A DNA stretch of 64,000 nucleotides, taken from assembly GCA_002049455.2 (NCBI GenBank), contig KV918824.1:186001-250000 (forward strand). The letters are read 5' to 3'. Both the position numbers and the translations under genes were made by a program. Origin of the DNA: Porphyra umbilicalis. Its lineage: Eukaryota > Rhodophyta > Bangiophyceae > Bangiales > Bangiaceae. Of this stretch, positions 43,401 through 53,404 are shown piece after piece. Below the pieces are notes generated by a model, which did not search any database, had not been told where the DNA came from, and saw nothing but the letters and a program-made list of their open reading frames with translations. Every line of letters begins with the position of its first letter. Position 1 is the stretch's first letter.

Positions 43401-43750
43401 GTCTGTGTGTATGGAAGGGCGGCTCCTGCGGAGATGGGAGGGTTGGGCCTGTGGGGCGGGTGGATGGTGTATGTCGAGGCGGTGGGACGGTGTCAATGGG
43501 GGGGTGAGGGCGGCGCATGTGGAGTTGTCTTGGAGTAGAGGGAGGCAGGTGAGATGGACTTTGTGCGGTAGTGCGTGGTGCACGAGGCGACGGTACCCAC
43601 ACGGTGGAGGGAGTGTAGGCAACAACCACTGTGTCCGCTTTTCCTCAAATGTTCCCTTGTCCACGAAGCACTGGTACATGCGGACATTCAAAGAGCCATT
43701 CCTTCCTGAGATGCTGAAGCGTATGTCAATATACCGTTTCAATGTTACAG

Positions 43751-43796
43751 GCCCCGCCCCGCCCCGCCCCGCCCCGCCCCGCCCCGCCCGGCCCCG
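43751..43796. repeat. CCCCG pentanucleotide microsatellite
   Basis: About nine uninterrupted GCCCC units followed by an imperfect one. They form a G-rich strand on the minus side that could adopt a quadruplex. Confidence 0.9.
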
Positions 43797-44203
43797 CGGC
43801 GGCCGACATCGGCAACCCGGAGCCTGGCGAGACTGGAAACTGGCGATCCCATTGGCCGGCCCGTGTTGATTGAATTTTGAGACTCGACAATGCCTCCTGC
43901 CGATGGTAGCCCGAGTGTCTGGCCCAAAGACCTGGATTGTCCCGACTCGGCTTTGCGCTTCGAACGTATTCAAGTTTTGAACCATCTGGGCCCGAGGGAG
44001 CCGGCCAGCCGACTTGGCGTGGGGCTGGTCCGGTTCGGATCTACGGATGAGTGGCGCTACTGTGGCAGTCAGCGTGACTGCGTCGCGTAGCCGCACCCCC
44101 AGCCTCCTGACCCATGTTTCACCTTGACCCACCTTTTCCATCCACTCTTTCCTCTGCCATCCTACCTGTACTCACTGCCCCATCTTTCGTCGACCACTAG
44201 AGC

Positions 44204-46642
44204 ATGGCCATCTCATCTGGCGCCTCGGCGGGGCAAGGTGGCCACAGTGCTGACCCGCCGCCTGGTGTAGCGGATGCCTTGACTGCAGCCGCGCGCCGAG
44301 TGGCTACAGGGTCACCAACCACCGATTTGGTCGGCACTGCCGCGATGGCCGTGGCTGCAGTGCGTGCTGCCGGGACGGCGGCCGCTGTGGCGCCAGTGTC
44401 CGCGACGGCAGCTATCGGGTCTACGTCAACCGATTCTGAATTCCTGGCAGCTGCTGCTCTAGCCGTTGCCGCCGGCCAGGCTGATGCACGTGCCGGAGCG
44501 TCCCGCACAGTCGCCGTGGGCGTCCCACCGGTGGTAACGGACTTACCGCTTCTCGACACGTCGGTGCGTGATGCACATGCTGCCGCCACGGCTGCAGCGG
44601 CTGCCGTGGGTCGGAAGGCCGCTGAGGCTTCAGTCGATGCTGTGCACCGAGCATGTACCGGAGCACCTGCGGCGGTCCATGCACGTGGGAATGGGGGGCA
44701 TGGTGGTGCGGAGGGAGGAGCTTGCAGTGTGGCTGCGTCGGCGCGCCTTCGGGCGGCGTCGGACCGAGATTCGCTGGAGGCGACGTTGCACAACGAGGTG
44801 GACGTACGCATGGAGCGTGGCCGGGACCGCGCGGTGGCGCCTACCCGTCCGTACCTGCCCCCTGTGCCTGTGCAGTTGCTGCGGAGCGAGGAGACAACCA
44901 GGGAGACCCTGCAGCACCTGTGCCGGGAGCGGGGGCTCCCTTTCGGTGTCGACGACTCTGGAGCATCGCTCAAGGCCAGCCTCGTGCGATGCAATGCCCA
45001 TAATCGCACGACCTGGGGTGCTCGCATGATGTTCATGGCAAACTTCGTACGCGGCCAAGCCGAAGAGAGCCGGGGGGACGTCGAGGGCTTTCAAATGGCC
45101 ATGCGCCATCCCCCTGGGGTGGGCGTGGACCAACCCCCCGAGTCGACGGATGCCGGCCTCACAGTTCCTCCTTCGGCTACTCTCGAGCACCCCACCGTTA
45201 CCCTGCGCTCACCATCTCCCTGCTTAACACCGTCGCGGGCACGCCCACCGCTTTGCCCGCCTGCACGTGTCGCGGCGCGTCCTGCACCTGATGGTACGCC
45301 TGCAGCCGACTCGACTCAAAGCATCCTTGCTTCCCGGCTCAGCCCGTCACACGACACTGCTCCACATGCTTTGTCGTTTGAGACGCCTGCTTCCCCTGAC
45401 GTCCCAGACGAGACGGGGTCATGGGTTCCTCCTGCCCCTTTTGCGGCTTCTCCCCGGGCTGCCCCAGCGTCATCCGAGTTGTTACCGTCGTCCCACCACG
45501 CCGCCCTCATGATGCAGTCGTTTGCTGCCGAACAAGCTGCGCTGGTGAACGTGAACGTGTCTCATTTTCACGAGCTCCGAGGTCTTATGAAGAACATTGC
45601 GACTGCGGTCAATGCGAGCTCCCAGTCGGCTGCTGCATCTTCCAACCGCCTGGACTGTGCCATGACGTCGGTCCTCGCAGGGAACGCCGAGGGGAAAGAG
45701 GCGGCTGCCGCCATCAAGGCTGCTCTACCACATTTGTTCAGCTCCGCGCACCGGCCAAGCAAGCGCGCCAAGAGCGTCTCAGGCAGCCGCGAACCGCCGC
45801 GTGCGTCTCGCGGCGGGGTCAGCGGCGGCGATGGCAGCGGGGGCGGCGGGGGTGGCGGGGACAACGGAGGAAGCAGGGGCAGCGGGGGAGGTGGGGGCGG
45901 CGGCCGTAGGTCGGCTGGCGAGAATGGCGGTGCCGACAAGAACGACGGGGGTGGAATGGACCGGTACGACGGCGACGCCGCTGGCGCCGCCACCAACACG
46001 GTGCTACCGCCTGCCGTGGTAACCAAGTACTACGACCCCATCGTCCATGACATGACGATACCTCCAGAGATGGTGACGGACACTCTGGACACGCTGCCGC
46101 TCTTCACGCAGATCAGCACCATGCTCAAGCTTTGTCACGTGACGGCGGGACGCCAAGGCCTCTTTGGGTCGGTAGTAGTCGGTGCCATGTACCACGACGG
46201 GGTCAAGCGCACCAAGGACGTGCGGGATAGGGGCGGCCAAGCGGGATCGATCAACGAGGCGAAGACGACCCGCATGACCAACATTGTCAAGAACAAGGTC
46301 CATCTTTACCTGCGGCAGCTGTGCTGGATGCACTCTGTGGTTCCACACCTGATCAAGCCGCCAGCTGAGGCTTCATTTGATGCCATGCAGAGCGCCAACG
46401 TTGAGACGGACGAGCAGAAGTCGCTGACGCGGGCCTTGCGCTGCATTGCGGACGAGTACGCGTTGCCATCGAGCCACCCCTTGCGGGACCCCATCAAGGC
46501 CACTGCCAGCGTCCTCCGCAAGCAGCTCCAGGGCATGTCCAAGCGGCCAGGTGGCGGCCCCATGGCTTCCATTCTCAACTCCTCCCCTTTTAGAGAGCTC
46601 TTGGTGGAGGCAAATAAAAATGTGCTGGCGAGGTATAAGTAG
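44204..46642 (+). CDS. SAP-like domain protein, 812 aa
   Basis: Long single-exon frame from ATG 44204 in a good context (AGCATGG) to TAG. Residues about 1-190 are Ala-rich helical low complexity. Residues about 225-265 (EETTRETLQHLCRERGLPFG ... LKASLVRCN) have the helix-loop-helix spacing of a SAP DNA-binding motif. A Pro/Ser-rich linker, then a helical segment (HFHELRGLMKNIATAVNASSQ) and a Gly-rich spacer with many GGGG runs follow. The C-terminal 210 residues form a dense globular domain (KYYDPIVHDMTIPPEMV ... MLKLCHVTAGRQGLFGSVV ... YLRQLCWMHSVVPHL) that I do not recognise. It is convergent with the unknown ORF ending at 47435. The SAP assignment is tentative. Confidence 0.65.
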   Translation: MAISSGASAGQGGHSADPPPGVADALTAAARRVATGSPTTDLVGTAAMAVAAVRAAGTAAAVAPVSATAAIGSTSTDSEFLAAAALAVAAGQADARAGASRTVAVGVPPVVTDLPLLDTSVRDAHAAATAAAAAVGRKAAEASVDAVHRACTGAPAAVHARGNGGHGGAEGGACSVAASARLRAASDRDSLEATLHNEVDVRMERGRDRAVAPTRPYLPPVPVQLLRSEETTRETLQHLCRERGLPFGVDDSGASLKASLVRCNAHNRTTWGARMMFMANFVRGQAEESRGDVEGFQMAMRHPPGVGVDQPPESTDAGLTVPPSATLEHPTVTLRSPSPCLTPSRARPPLCPPARVAARPAPDGTPAADSTQSILASRLSPSHDTAPHALSFETPASPDVPDETGSWVPPAPFAASPRAAPASSELLPSSHHAALMMQSFAAEQAALVNVNVSHFHELRGLMKNIATAVNASSQSAAASSNRLDCAMTSVLAGNAEGKEAAAAIKAALPHLFSSAHRPSKRAKSVSGSREPPRASRGGVSGGDGSGGGGGGGDNGGSRGSGGGGGGGRRSAGENGGADKNDGGGMDRYDGDAAGAATNTVLPPAVVTKYYDPIVHDMTIPPEMVTDTLDTLPLFTQISTMLKLCHVTAGRQGLFGSVVVGAMYHDGVKRTKDVRDRGGQAGSINEAKTTRMTNIVKNKVHLYLRQLCWMHSVVPHLIKPPAEASFDAMQSANVETDEQKSLTRALRCIADEYALPSSHPLRDPIKATASVLRKQLQGMSKRPGGGPMASILNSSPFRELLVEANKNVLARYK

Positions 46643-47036
46643 CGTGTACCATTATACAAGAGGATTCTTTGCAATACCCCACCCGTCTCTGTCGTCGTAG
46701 TGGGTCGAGCAGCTGGTTGCCGGTGTGGCCGAGTGCTTTGGTCGAGAGCAGGTCGATGGTTATGGCAGAATGCTGGGCAGGCCAGCAAGTGCTTTCCGCT
46801 GCCAAGGCCAGTGCAACTGGCCGGCTGAAACGTCAGATGCCCCATCGTCACAATGACTATCCACTGAGCTGCATGACCTGCGCGAACGACCAAGACTGGC
46901 ATGGCAATGACACAGCTGGTGTTGAGGGTGACGCATGCAAGCGTGAAAATGACCACCCAGGTGACACGAGCACGCTTCGGCGTATTTAGCAGCCATTGTG
47001 AAGTGTTCATAAATGCATTACTTTGTGTCGGGGCCG

Positions 47037-47241
47037 TGTCTGAGGGCTCAGACACACCCGTACGAAACGCATCGTGTCGGTTCCGTGTCAATGGCCCCTT
47101 GTGCCTATCAATGCGACTGTCTGAGCCAAGATATTATGTGATCTGGACGGTGTCTGGCGTGGCGAAGTGTCAGGCCGGGATCAACGTCTGGACCGTGGAA
47201 TTGGCTTGACACCGTGTCTGGGCTGTGTTTGACACGGTGTC
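47037..47241. repeat. Hairpin-forming inverted repeats between convergent genes
   Basis: GTGTCTGA-GGGC-TCAGACAC near 47037-47056 is a perfect 8-bp stem. GACACCGTGTC (47208-47218) and GACACGGTGTC (47231-47241) are exact inverted 11-mers around a 12-nt loop. The surrounding 200 bp repeats GTGTC/GACAC many times. It lies between the convergent ORFs and might act in termination or as a recombinase binding site; neither is shown. Confidence 0.55.
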
Positions 47242-47434
47242 GGGGGCTATGTCAAAGTGGGACATGGGGCTTGTCTGGACAGATCAATTCTGAGCGTCGA
47301 TGGGTACCGGGCGGCTACGTCGTTTGAATGCGGCGAGAGCGCGTTGTAGCGGACGTTTTGTGGTCTGTTGGTTTCAAGCAAGCCATGCGCAGGTGGCAGA
47401 CATTGTGAGAAAAAAGTGTAGCTTCCAGGCTACG

Positions 47435-48760
47435 CTACTCATACAATGAGTGTGTGACAATAACAAGGTCGGCCGCCATCGACTGGCTGTGCTGGTCACA
47501 AGGCACCTCGCGCATGCCAACGGTCTGGCCAAAGTGACGAAGTGTCGTCAGCACGACGTACGTCAACCAAAGCGGCCGGTTAGCGTCATCACCAAACCCT
47601 GGGGCCAGAAGCTCCCTGCCAAACAACTTAGACAAACCAAGGGCGAAGAAGCAACCATGAGAAACCCGCGCACGCAGCGCTGTATCCCGCTGACGCACGA
47701 CATGGTCAGGGCGCGGAAACACGCGCAAAACTTCACGAGACAGGTGCGCGAGTCGCTCCGAGGAGTAGTAAACGGTAGCACGGCAGGCGGCACTAGTCCA
47801 GTATGGACACTGCGCCTGCCGGGCGCGCGCAGCAGGCCCACCGCCGTCCATCCGACAGAGGTGCGCCGTGGCCCACGGCAAGGCCGGTGACATTGGGAAG
47901 CGATCACCCACGGCCGCCATCATCTCCATCCACGGTGAGCTCGGTCCCTGCAGGGCCGGAAGCGCCAGCGCCAACGCCTCCGGTGCCGCTGTCAACGCCA
48001 GCGCGTAGGGAACCCTGGCCACAGGCACCGTCGGAAAGCCAGCCTCGATGATATCGGCTGGATGAGGGTCGTCACGCACAGCACGAAGAGGTGGCGTCCG
48101 ACGATTAGCTGGGAAGGCGTTCACCAGAAAGGGGATAACGTCGGCAAACTCCTCCAAGTCGCCCGCGAGCATTGTCGCCCACCCAACTCCGAGCTCGAAA
48201 AACCGGACAAGCGCCGGCGGGGGAGGCGCAGCAAGCCCTTGAGGAGGACGACTCGCATTCGTCCGAAGCGGGGGAGGAGAAACAGGCGCACGAGGCACAG
48301 CAGGACCCGGCAGAAGGGAGAGCCCAGTCGACAGGGGAGTATGGACAGCCACTGCCGAGAGAGGCTGGAAAGCGGCGCCCGGCGGGAGCGAAACGGCAGT
48401 TGCCGTTGGAGGAGGGAATGCAGCCGCCGTAGAACGGGGGAGGACGTCGTTAGCTGGCGTCCCCACCAGACGGGGCGTACGCACAGGCGCTTGCGTGTTA
48501 GAAAGAGTCAGTCCCTGGTACGGAACCGACGGGGGCGGCGCGGATGTTGCTTTCCCATGACGATGGGACAGGGAGTGCGTCATTGCGGGCGGGTAGGCGC
48601 CTGTTGGCGGGCGGGAAGCACGCTCATTGGCCATCTCCTCGCCAAGCAGACCCCCAGACGCGTCAAACCAACGTTGATGGCGGCCGGAAAAGAAGGAGGG
48701 CGCCGCAGTGAGGGGATGGTTGGGGGGGGAACGAGCAGTAGGATCTGTGACGCCCTTCAT
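47435..48760 (-). CDS. Hypothetical protein, about 441 aa
   Basis: Minus frame from ATG at 48760 (MKGVTDPTARSPPNH) to the stop at 47435. The frame is open further up to 48844, but without ATG. The first half is Pro/Ala/Thr-rich and probably disordered. The second half is globular (RFFELGVGWATMLAGDLEEF ... VARVPYALALTAAPEAL ... HLSREVLRVFPRPDHVVRQR ... TYVVLTTLRHFGQTVGMREV). No family recognised. It stands divergent to the recombinase gene, with 1.7 kb between them, and convergent to the SAP-like ORF. Confidence 0.5.
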   Translation of the reverse strand: MKGVTDPTARSPPNHPLTAAPSFFSGRHQRWFDASGGLLGEEMANERASRPPTGAYPPAMTHSLSHRHGKATSAPPPSVPYQGLTLSNTQAPVRTPRLVGTPANDVLPRSTAAAFPPPTATAVSLPPGAAFQPLSAVAVHTPLSTGLSLLPGPAVPRAPVSPPPLRTNASRPPQGLAAPPPPALVRFFELGVGWATMLAGDLEEFADVIPFLVNAFPANRRTPPLRAVRDDPHPADIIEAGFPTVPVARVPYALALTAAPEALALALPALQGPSSPWMEMMAAVGDRFPMSPALPWATAHLCRMDGGGPAARARQAQCPYWTSAACRATVYYSSERLAHLSREVLRVFPRPDHVVRQRDTALRARVSHGCFFALGLSKLFGRELLAPGFGDDANRPLWLTYVVLTTLRHFGQTVGMREVPCDQHSQSMAADLVIVTHSLYE

Positions 48761-48849
48761 TGTACTCAGCACCAAGACATGGGGCACGAGCTCGGAGCGT
48801 GGAGGCGCGAGCAGCGGTCTGTGCCTGGGCAAGAGGGTGGACAACGAAA

Positions 48850-50450
48850 GTGATTACAGGTCAAGCCACGAGCGCCGCGCGACCACTGCCTCGTCGATGA
48901 AGTTCCACAATATGGTAATTAACCGGTAAGCCTGCAATGGGCCTGGTACTATAGCCCCCTTGGCACAACACACACGCTTTCGCATTTTAGGGAACCGGAC
49001 CTACGACGCGCTCCTCGAGTCAACGACACACACTTTGGGCGGAAAGACACAACCAGGGGCGTTATCATTGCTTGAGAAGAACACAATAATAGACAGAGCA
49101 TGCTTGCAGCGACAACAAAGCCAGAGACGGACATGACTGCGACAGGCTGCAAACCAGAGGTATGTCGTGAAACTACATTGAAAACAAGACCTGGCGCACG
49201 CTGCGTCAACCAGATGAGAGCTTCTCTGGAAGGTGTCAGATATCCTTTCGAGGTCATATCGCACAAGTCGATTCACATCACCAGTCTGGTCATCGGCCGG
49301 CTTCAGGCCAGTTGGACAGTATTGACTGTATGGACACGCAAGAGCAGCGTCACAACATGGGACGCGTGGATGACCAGTTCGAGAACTGCGAGGGAGGAAG
49401 TAACGACGTGCTGCTATCACCGTACTGGATGTCTGGACGATCGACCGCGTCAACACGCACGTAGCGCAAGAACCCAGCATTGCAAAAAGGATCGGTATCC
49501 ACGCCGCTGAGCGAGGAGTAGGGGTGCCACGGCTCATTTTGGATCCAATTGATCTTGTCAGAGTCGGGACTTTGATCCGCTGGATCCATTCGTCGAGATC
49601 CTGGTCAGGAGATCTCGACGCTTCCAGCCAACAGATCGCAACGCTTGGCAGCAATCGACGGTGTCCGCCTGCCGGGCCCAGGTGGCTCTCTCGCTGTGCC
49701 GAGAGCGCTTTTGAAGCGGCGGTCAGCCGGGTACCCGTTGCGTGATAGCGCCACACGGGCCCGTCGGCCCTCCTTGCGGCGGTTGCGTGGCGTGTCTGCT
49801 CGGCATGGCGCGCGAAACCACGGTCGCCCGCCACGGGGCCGAGCAACGCCCCCCATTGCGTGATGGATGGAAGAGCCCCTTCGATGCTCGCCACCTCTGA
49901 AGCTTCTCCCCTTGCGTCTGCCACGCGCGTTGCACTGTGCGTCCCGACGTCGCACGTCACGGCCACTGTCCCTGCCACGCTGCTCCTTGCAGCGCGCTTC
50001 ACCAATCTGCTGCTATTGTGTGCTTTCATGTGGTGCGTTGGTGCTGCTGCGAGCCCGCTCTTTGTCGCCCCCCCACCAAACCCCATCGTGCTCGACACCA
50101 ACCCCGGCCCCATGACTTTTTCCGCGTTGCGCTTTGCAGCGCATACTCGTACTGCGTGTAGTAGGTTGATTGGGGGCACCCGCCAACTACCGGTCGCCCT
50201 TCCAGTCACGTCCTTATGCTGACATAGAGCCCCTGGGGGTGCCTCTGGTGGCGTCTGGGTTCCATGCTGTGTCTGCCCATTCCTACTCCGATTTATTCCA
50301 TGACCATGTTTCTCGATCACCCGCGTCAACCCCCCACTTGTAGGCTCCCAGTTGCAGCGGCATTTGCCAGCCTTGTGGCGTCACCCAGGCCCCGTTTCGC
50401 TTCCTTCCGCTGCGGTCTTAGCTCGTTTGCACTGGCGCTGCGCCGTTGCC
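48850..50450. other. Intergenic region upstream of the recombinase
   Basis: A minus frame at 49001-50329 is open but mixed in character, and overlapping plus frames are equally open, so none is called. No promoter motif stands out. Confidence 0.35.
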
Positions 50451-52940
50451 ATGGAGGCGGCGCGCCGCTTCCTCGGGAGTGTGGTCGCGGGCCCTGCGGG
50501 AGCGGCGGCACCTAGTCGGGTCGGTCTCGCGGCGTTACCGTCGTCTGCTGCTCCTGCAGACGCTGGGTCTATCGGCGCCTTACCTTCCTCGCGTCTTGCA
50601 GCTGATCCCCTACGTCATCCGACCTCTGCGGCAATGCAGCACTCTGTCATTGCGCAGTGCCAAGATGAGGAGGAGGCCGTCGAGATGGCCGTCGACACGA
50701 GCGGGCATCGTTCCATGCCTTCTTCTGGGGCCCCTAGCGTCGGGGAGGTTGGTGCCCCTCGTGCGGCTTTACCCCGTGCGACCCGTGGCGATGAAGCAAA
50801 CGTGAGGACCGAGGAGATCGAGCCTCGGTTTGAGTTTGTCGTCGTCCCGTCGGCCGACCAGCTCAAGGACGTGTCGGACCCGTTCGTCAGCCAGTACATG
50901 ATGGCTATAACGAGCGAGTGGCCGCAGCCCACAACATCTCGGCTGCGCAAGCGCCTGAACACGCTCGGCAAGGAGAGCGCCGGGGCCCGCCGGGGTACGA
51001 CGCGCGGCAGTAACGCGACGATGAAGACCTGGTCAAGTCGCATCCGTACCGCGTGTGCGTTCGCCAACTTCGTGGGGCGGACTGTGTGCATTGACCCGGC
51101 TAAGCCCCGCCCCATCGATGACGAGATCGACCGTGGCGTGAGGAAGTTCTTCCGGTGTCTGTCACCCTACACGAAGTTGGTCATAACGACCTTCTTGGAG
51201 TGCCGCCGCCGCGGCTATCCCGTCTCCGGCGGTGGTCGGCGTTTGAGCGCTACCTCATTGAAGGACTATTCGTCGGGGCTCTCTTTTCTCTTTGCGGAAG
51301 CCAAGGTGGACGGACCTCGCGGTGTCGTACCTGTCGTAGTGGACTGCTGCGAGCGCACGTCCCCGTGGCAGCCCAGGGGTATCGCCGAGTTGCGGGAGGA
51401 GGAGAAGGTCCGAGCCGACCCTGGCTCCTTCACGGGCAACCCCATGGCCACTGCGGACGTGCGTCACTTTCGCGGGGCAACCAACAAAGAGGCGCGCCAC
51501 GACGGGGAGACGCAGCTGAGCTCTGCCCCCGTCACCGAGTCGATGATGCAGCGTTTCTTCGACACGATGATTCGGAGCCACCATCCCACCATTGGCGAAG
51601 ACGGGGAGCGCGTCTCGCTCGTGTCATCATTGAAGGCTATGGTCGCCTCCTCGGTGATTGGCGTGAGTGGGACCACGTCTGCGGGCTCGGCGGCACCACG
51701 CAACTCGATACCCGCGGCGGCAAGGGTCTCGGCCGAGGAGGAGCCGTCGTCGGACGATGAGAGCGACACACCGTCCTTCACACCGCCCTCGAACGCGCTG
51801 GCCGATTTCCTCGTCTACGTCTTCTATGTGTTTGCGTTCATGACCGTCGCGAGGCCAATCACCCTGATCAACCTGAAGTTCAAAGACATCAACTGGCCGG
51901 ACATGACCGTCGCCGAGAATCAAGAGTTCTTCAACAGGTGTGTCTCTTTCTCCTTGGTTGGTTGACCTTCTCTCTTGACTTGTTGGCGGGCTTGGGATCC
52001 TGGCCTGCTCACGCAAGGCGCTCACTCTCTGACTCATCCCTCCACTTTTTGTAGTCCTCTGTGCTGCTGGTCTGCTCGTTGTGTGTCTTCTCGTTGTGTG
52101 ATTGTGTGTCGTGCGAGCCCCTACTTCAGGCACCTTCACCACCGGTATGTCGAGCTCAAGCTGCGAATCACGAAGACGGGCGTCGACACAGGTGACGTGA
52201 TGACTCTGCGCCTGTTTAGCTACTTCTCCACTCCGAGCGCAGCGGATCAGGACGATGAGAGCATCACTGCATTCGTGCACTGCCCGTCTGAGCCTTTGAA
52301 CATCCCCCAGCTATTGCAACCACTCATCCTCTTCGCTTGCTCGGCTCCGGGCGTTGGAATGGACATGGGCTTTCTATCCAACCAGCCGCTTTTCCCCAGC
52401 CTCTCGGTGCGCAACGTGGCCCGCACGGTGACGTTCTTCAAGATGAAGTCGGAGACCGAGGTGCATGCGCGCTTCGCGGCGGACCTGGCGCGCATCGGAC
52501 GTGACCTGTGCCACGGGGACAGGGCGGTCCGCATGTGCGGGTTCCGTCGCGGCGGAGCTCAGGCGCTGCTGGACCGAACAGGCAGGTACGAGCAAGTGAT
52601 GCGGCTGGGCGGCTGGCAGCCGAACTCGAACTCGTTCTTCTGCTACATCACGGCAATGAATGCCAAAGGCACCTTGCGCTCCACCCTCCGCACCTTCACC
52701 CAGGATGAGGTCACCCAGGTGGTCGCGCAGCTGATGAGCTCCTACAGCGAGTGGGCGGTCGGTGTGGTCCGGCGCCTGTGTATCCAGTCGGAGGTGGAGG
52801 AGGGGCAGATGGTGCACCCATCACTTGTGGCTTTTGAGGCGGAGAACGTGAAGGTGCTCTGTAGTATTGTCTGCGAGTGTATTCTCACTTTGCGGCATGG
52901 CAAGGCGGACGAGGCCATGTCGTCGGATGAAGATGATTAA
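50451..52940 (+). CDS. Crypton-like tyrosine recombinase (two exons)
   Basis: Exon 1 is 50451-51937 from an ATG in strong context (GTTGCCATGG); exon 2 is 52130-52940. Spliced length is 765 aa. An Ala/Ser-rich N-terminus is followed by a helical core-binding region (about residues 150-280). The catalytic domain carries the first Arg (VARPITLINLKFKDI, about 467), a Lys strand (YVELKLRITKTG), the box CGFRRGGAQALLDR, GGWQPNSNS and the nucleophile Tyr in FFCYI (codon 52641-52643). FRRGGAQ is typical of Crypton recombinases. The residue usually His in HxxR is Cys here. The end is acidic (SSDEDD). It would cut and rejoin DNA via a phosphotyrosine link. It faces the PIF1 gene tail to tail. Confidence 0.85.
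51938..52129 (+). other. Spliceosomal intron in the recombinase gene
   Basis: The donor is AACAG|GTGTGT and the acceptor CTACTTCAG|G with a pyrimidine-rich lead. The length is 192 bp, and unspliced reading meets TGA ending at 51965. Splicing inside codon AG|G joins EFFN with RHLHHRYVELKL, restoring the catalytic Lys strand. Confidence 0.75.
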
Positions 52941-53404
52941 ATGGCTTTGTCTACATCTTGTTGTGCGCACTATGTACGAGCGCGATCATCATGCCTCGAT
53001 TGCACTTGTTCTTATGGACAACTCGTGCGTCCGCTCTTGAGTACCAAATGTCTGTGGGATAGTTCCCTGGGCCGCTACTCCGTTTGCTTCTCCATGGTTT
53101 GCTCGATGGTTTTGGTGCCTCTTGCTGTTCGGCGTCTCACTCGTCCAGATGATTTCCACATTGATTGCATGAGACAATCCCTGGAAACGGATGATTTCAT
53201 GGATTGTTCAATAGATTGGACTGGTGCAAATCTAGTGAATGGATTGGCCATTCCAATTCAAGTCATGATCGATGAACGAGCCCCGCGGGAGTAAATTCTT
53301 CGTGCAGGGATGAAGCAGTCAACGGGGCCAGATATGGAAGAAGGAGAACAGTCCGGGGCTGGCGGAAGGAGCCGCCCATGACGTTGCAGAGAGCACACGT
53401 CGAT
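52941..53404. other. Shared 3' intergenic region
   Basis: 464 bp between the stops of two convergent genes. It is AT-richer than the genes and must hold both 3' ends. No clear polyadenylation motif or hairpin was identified. Confidence 0.4.

Noticed and set aside
49001-50329. 442-codon minus-strand frame
   Set aside because: No ATG at the beginning, mixed composition, overlapping open plus frames and no motif.
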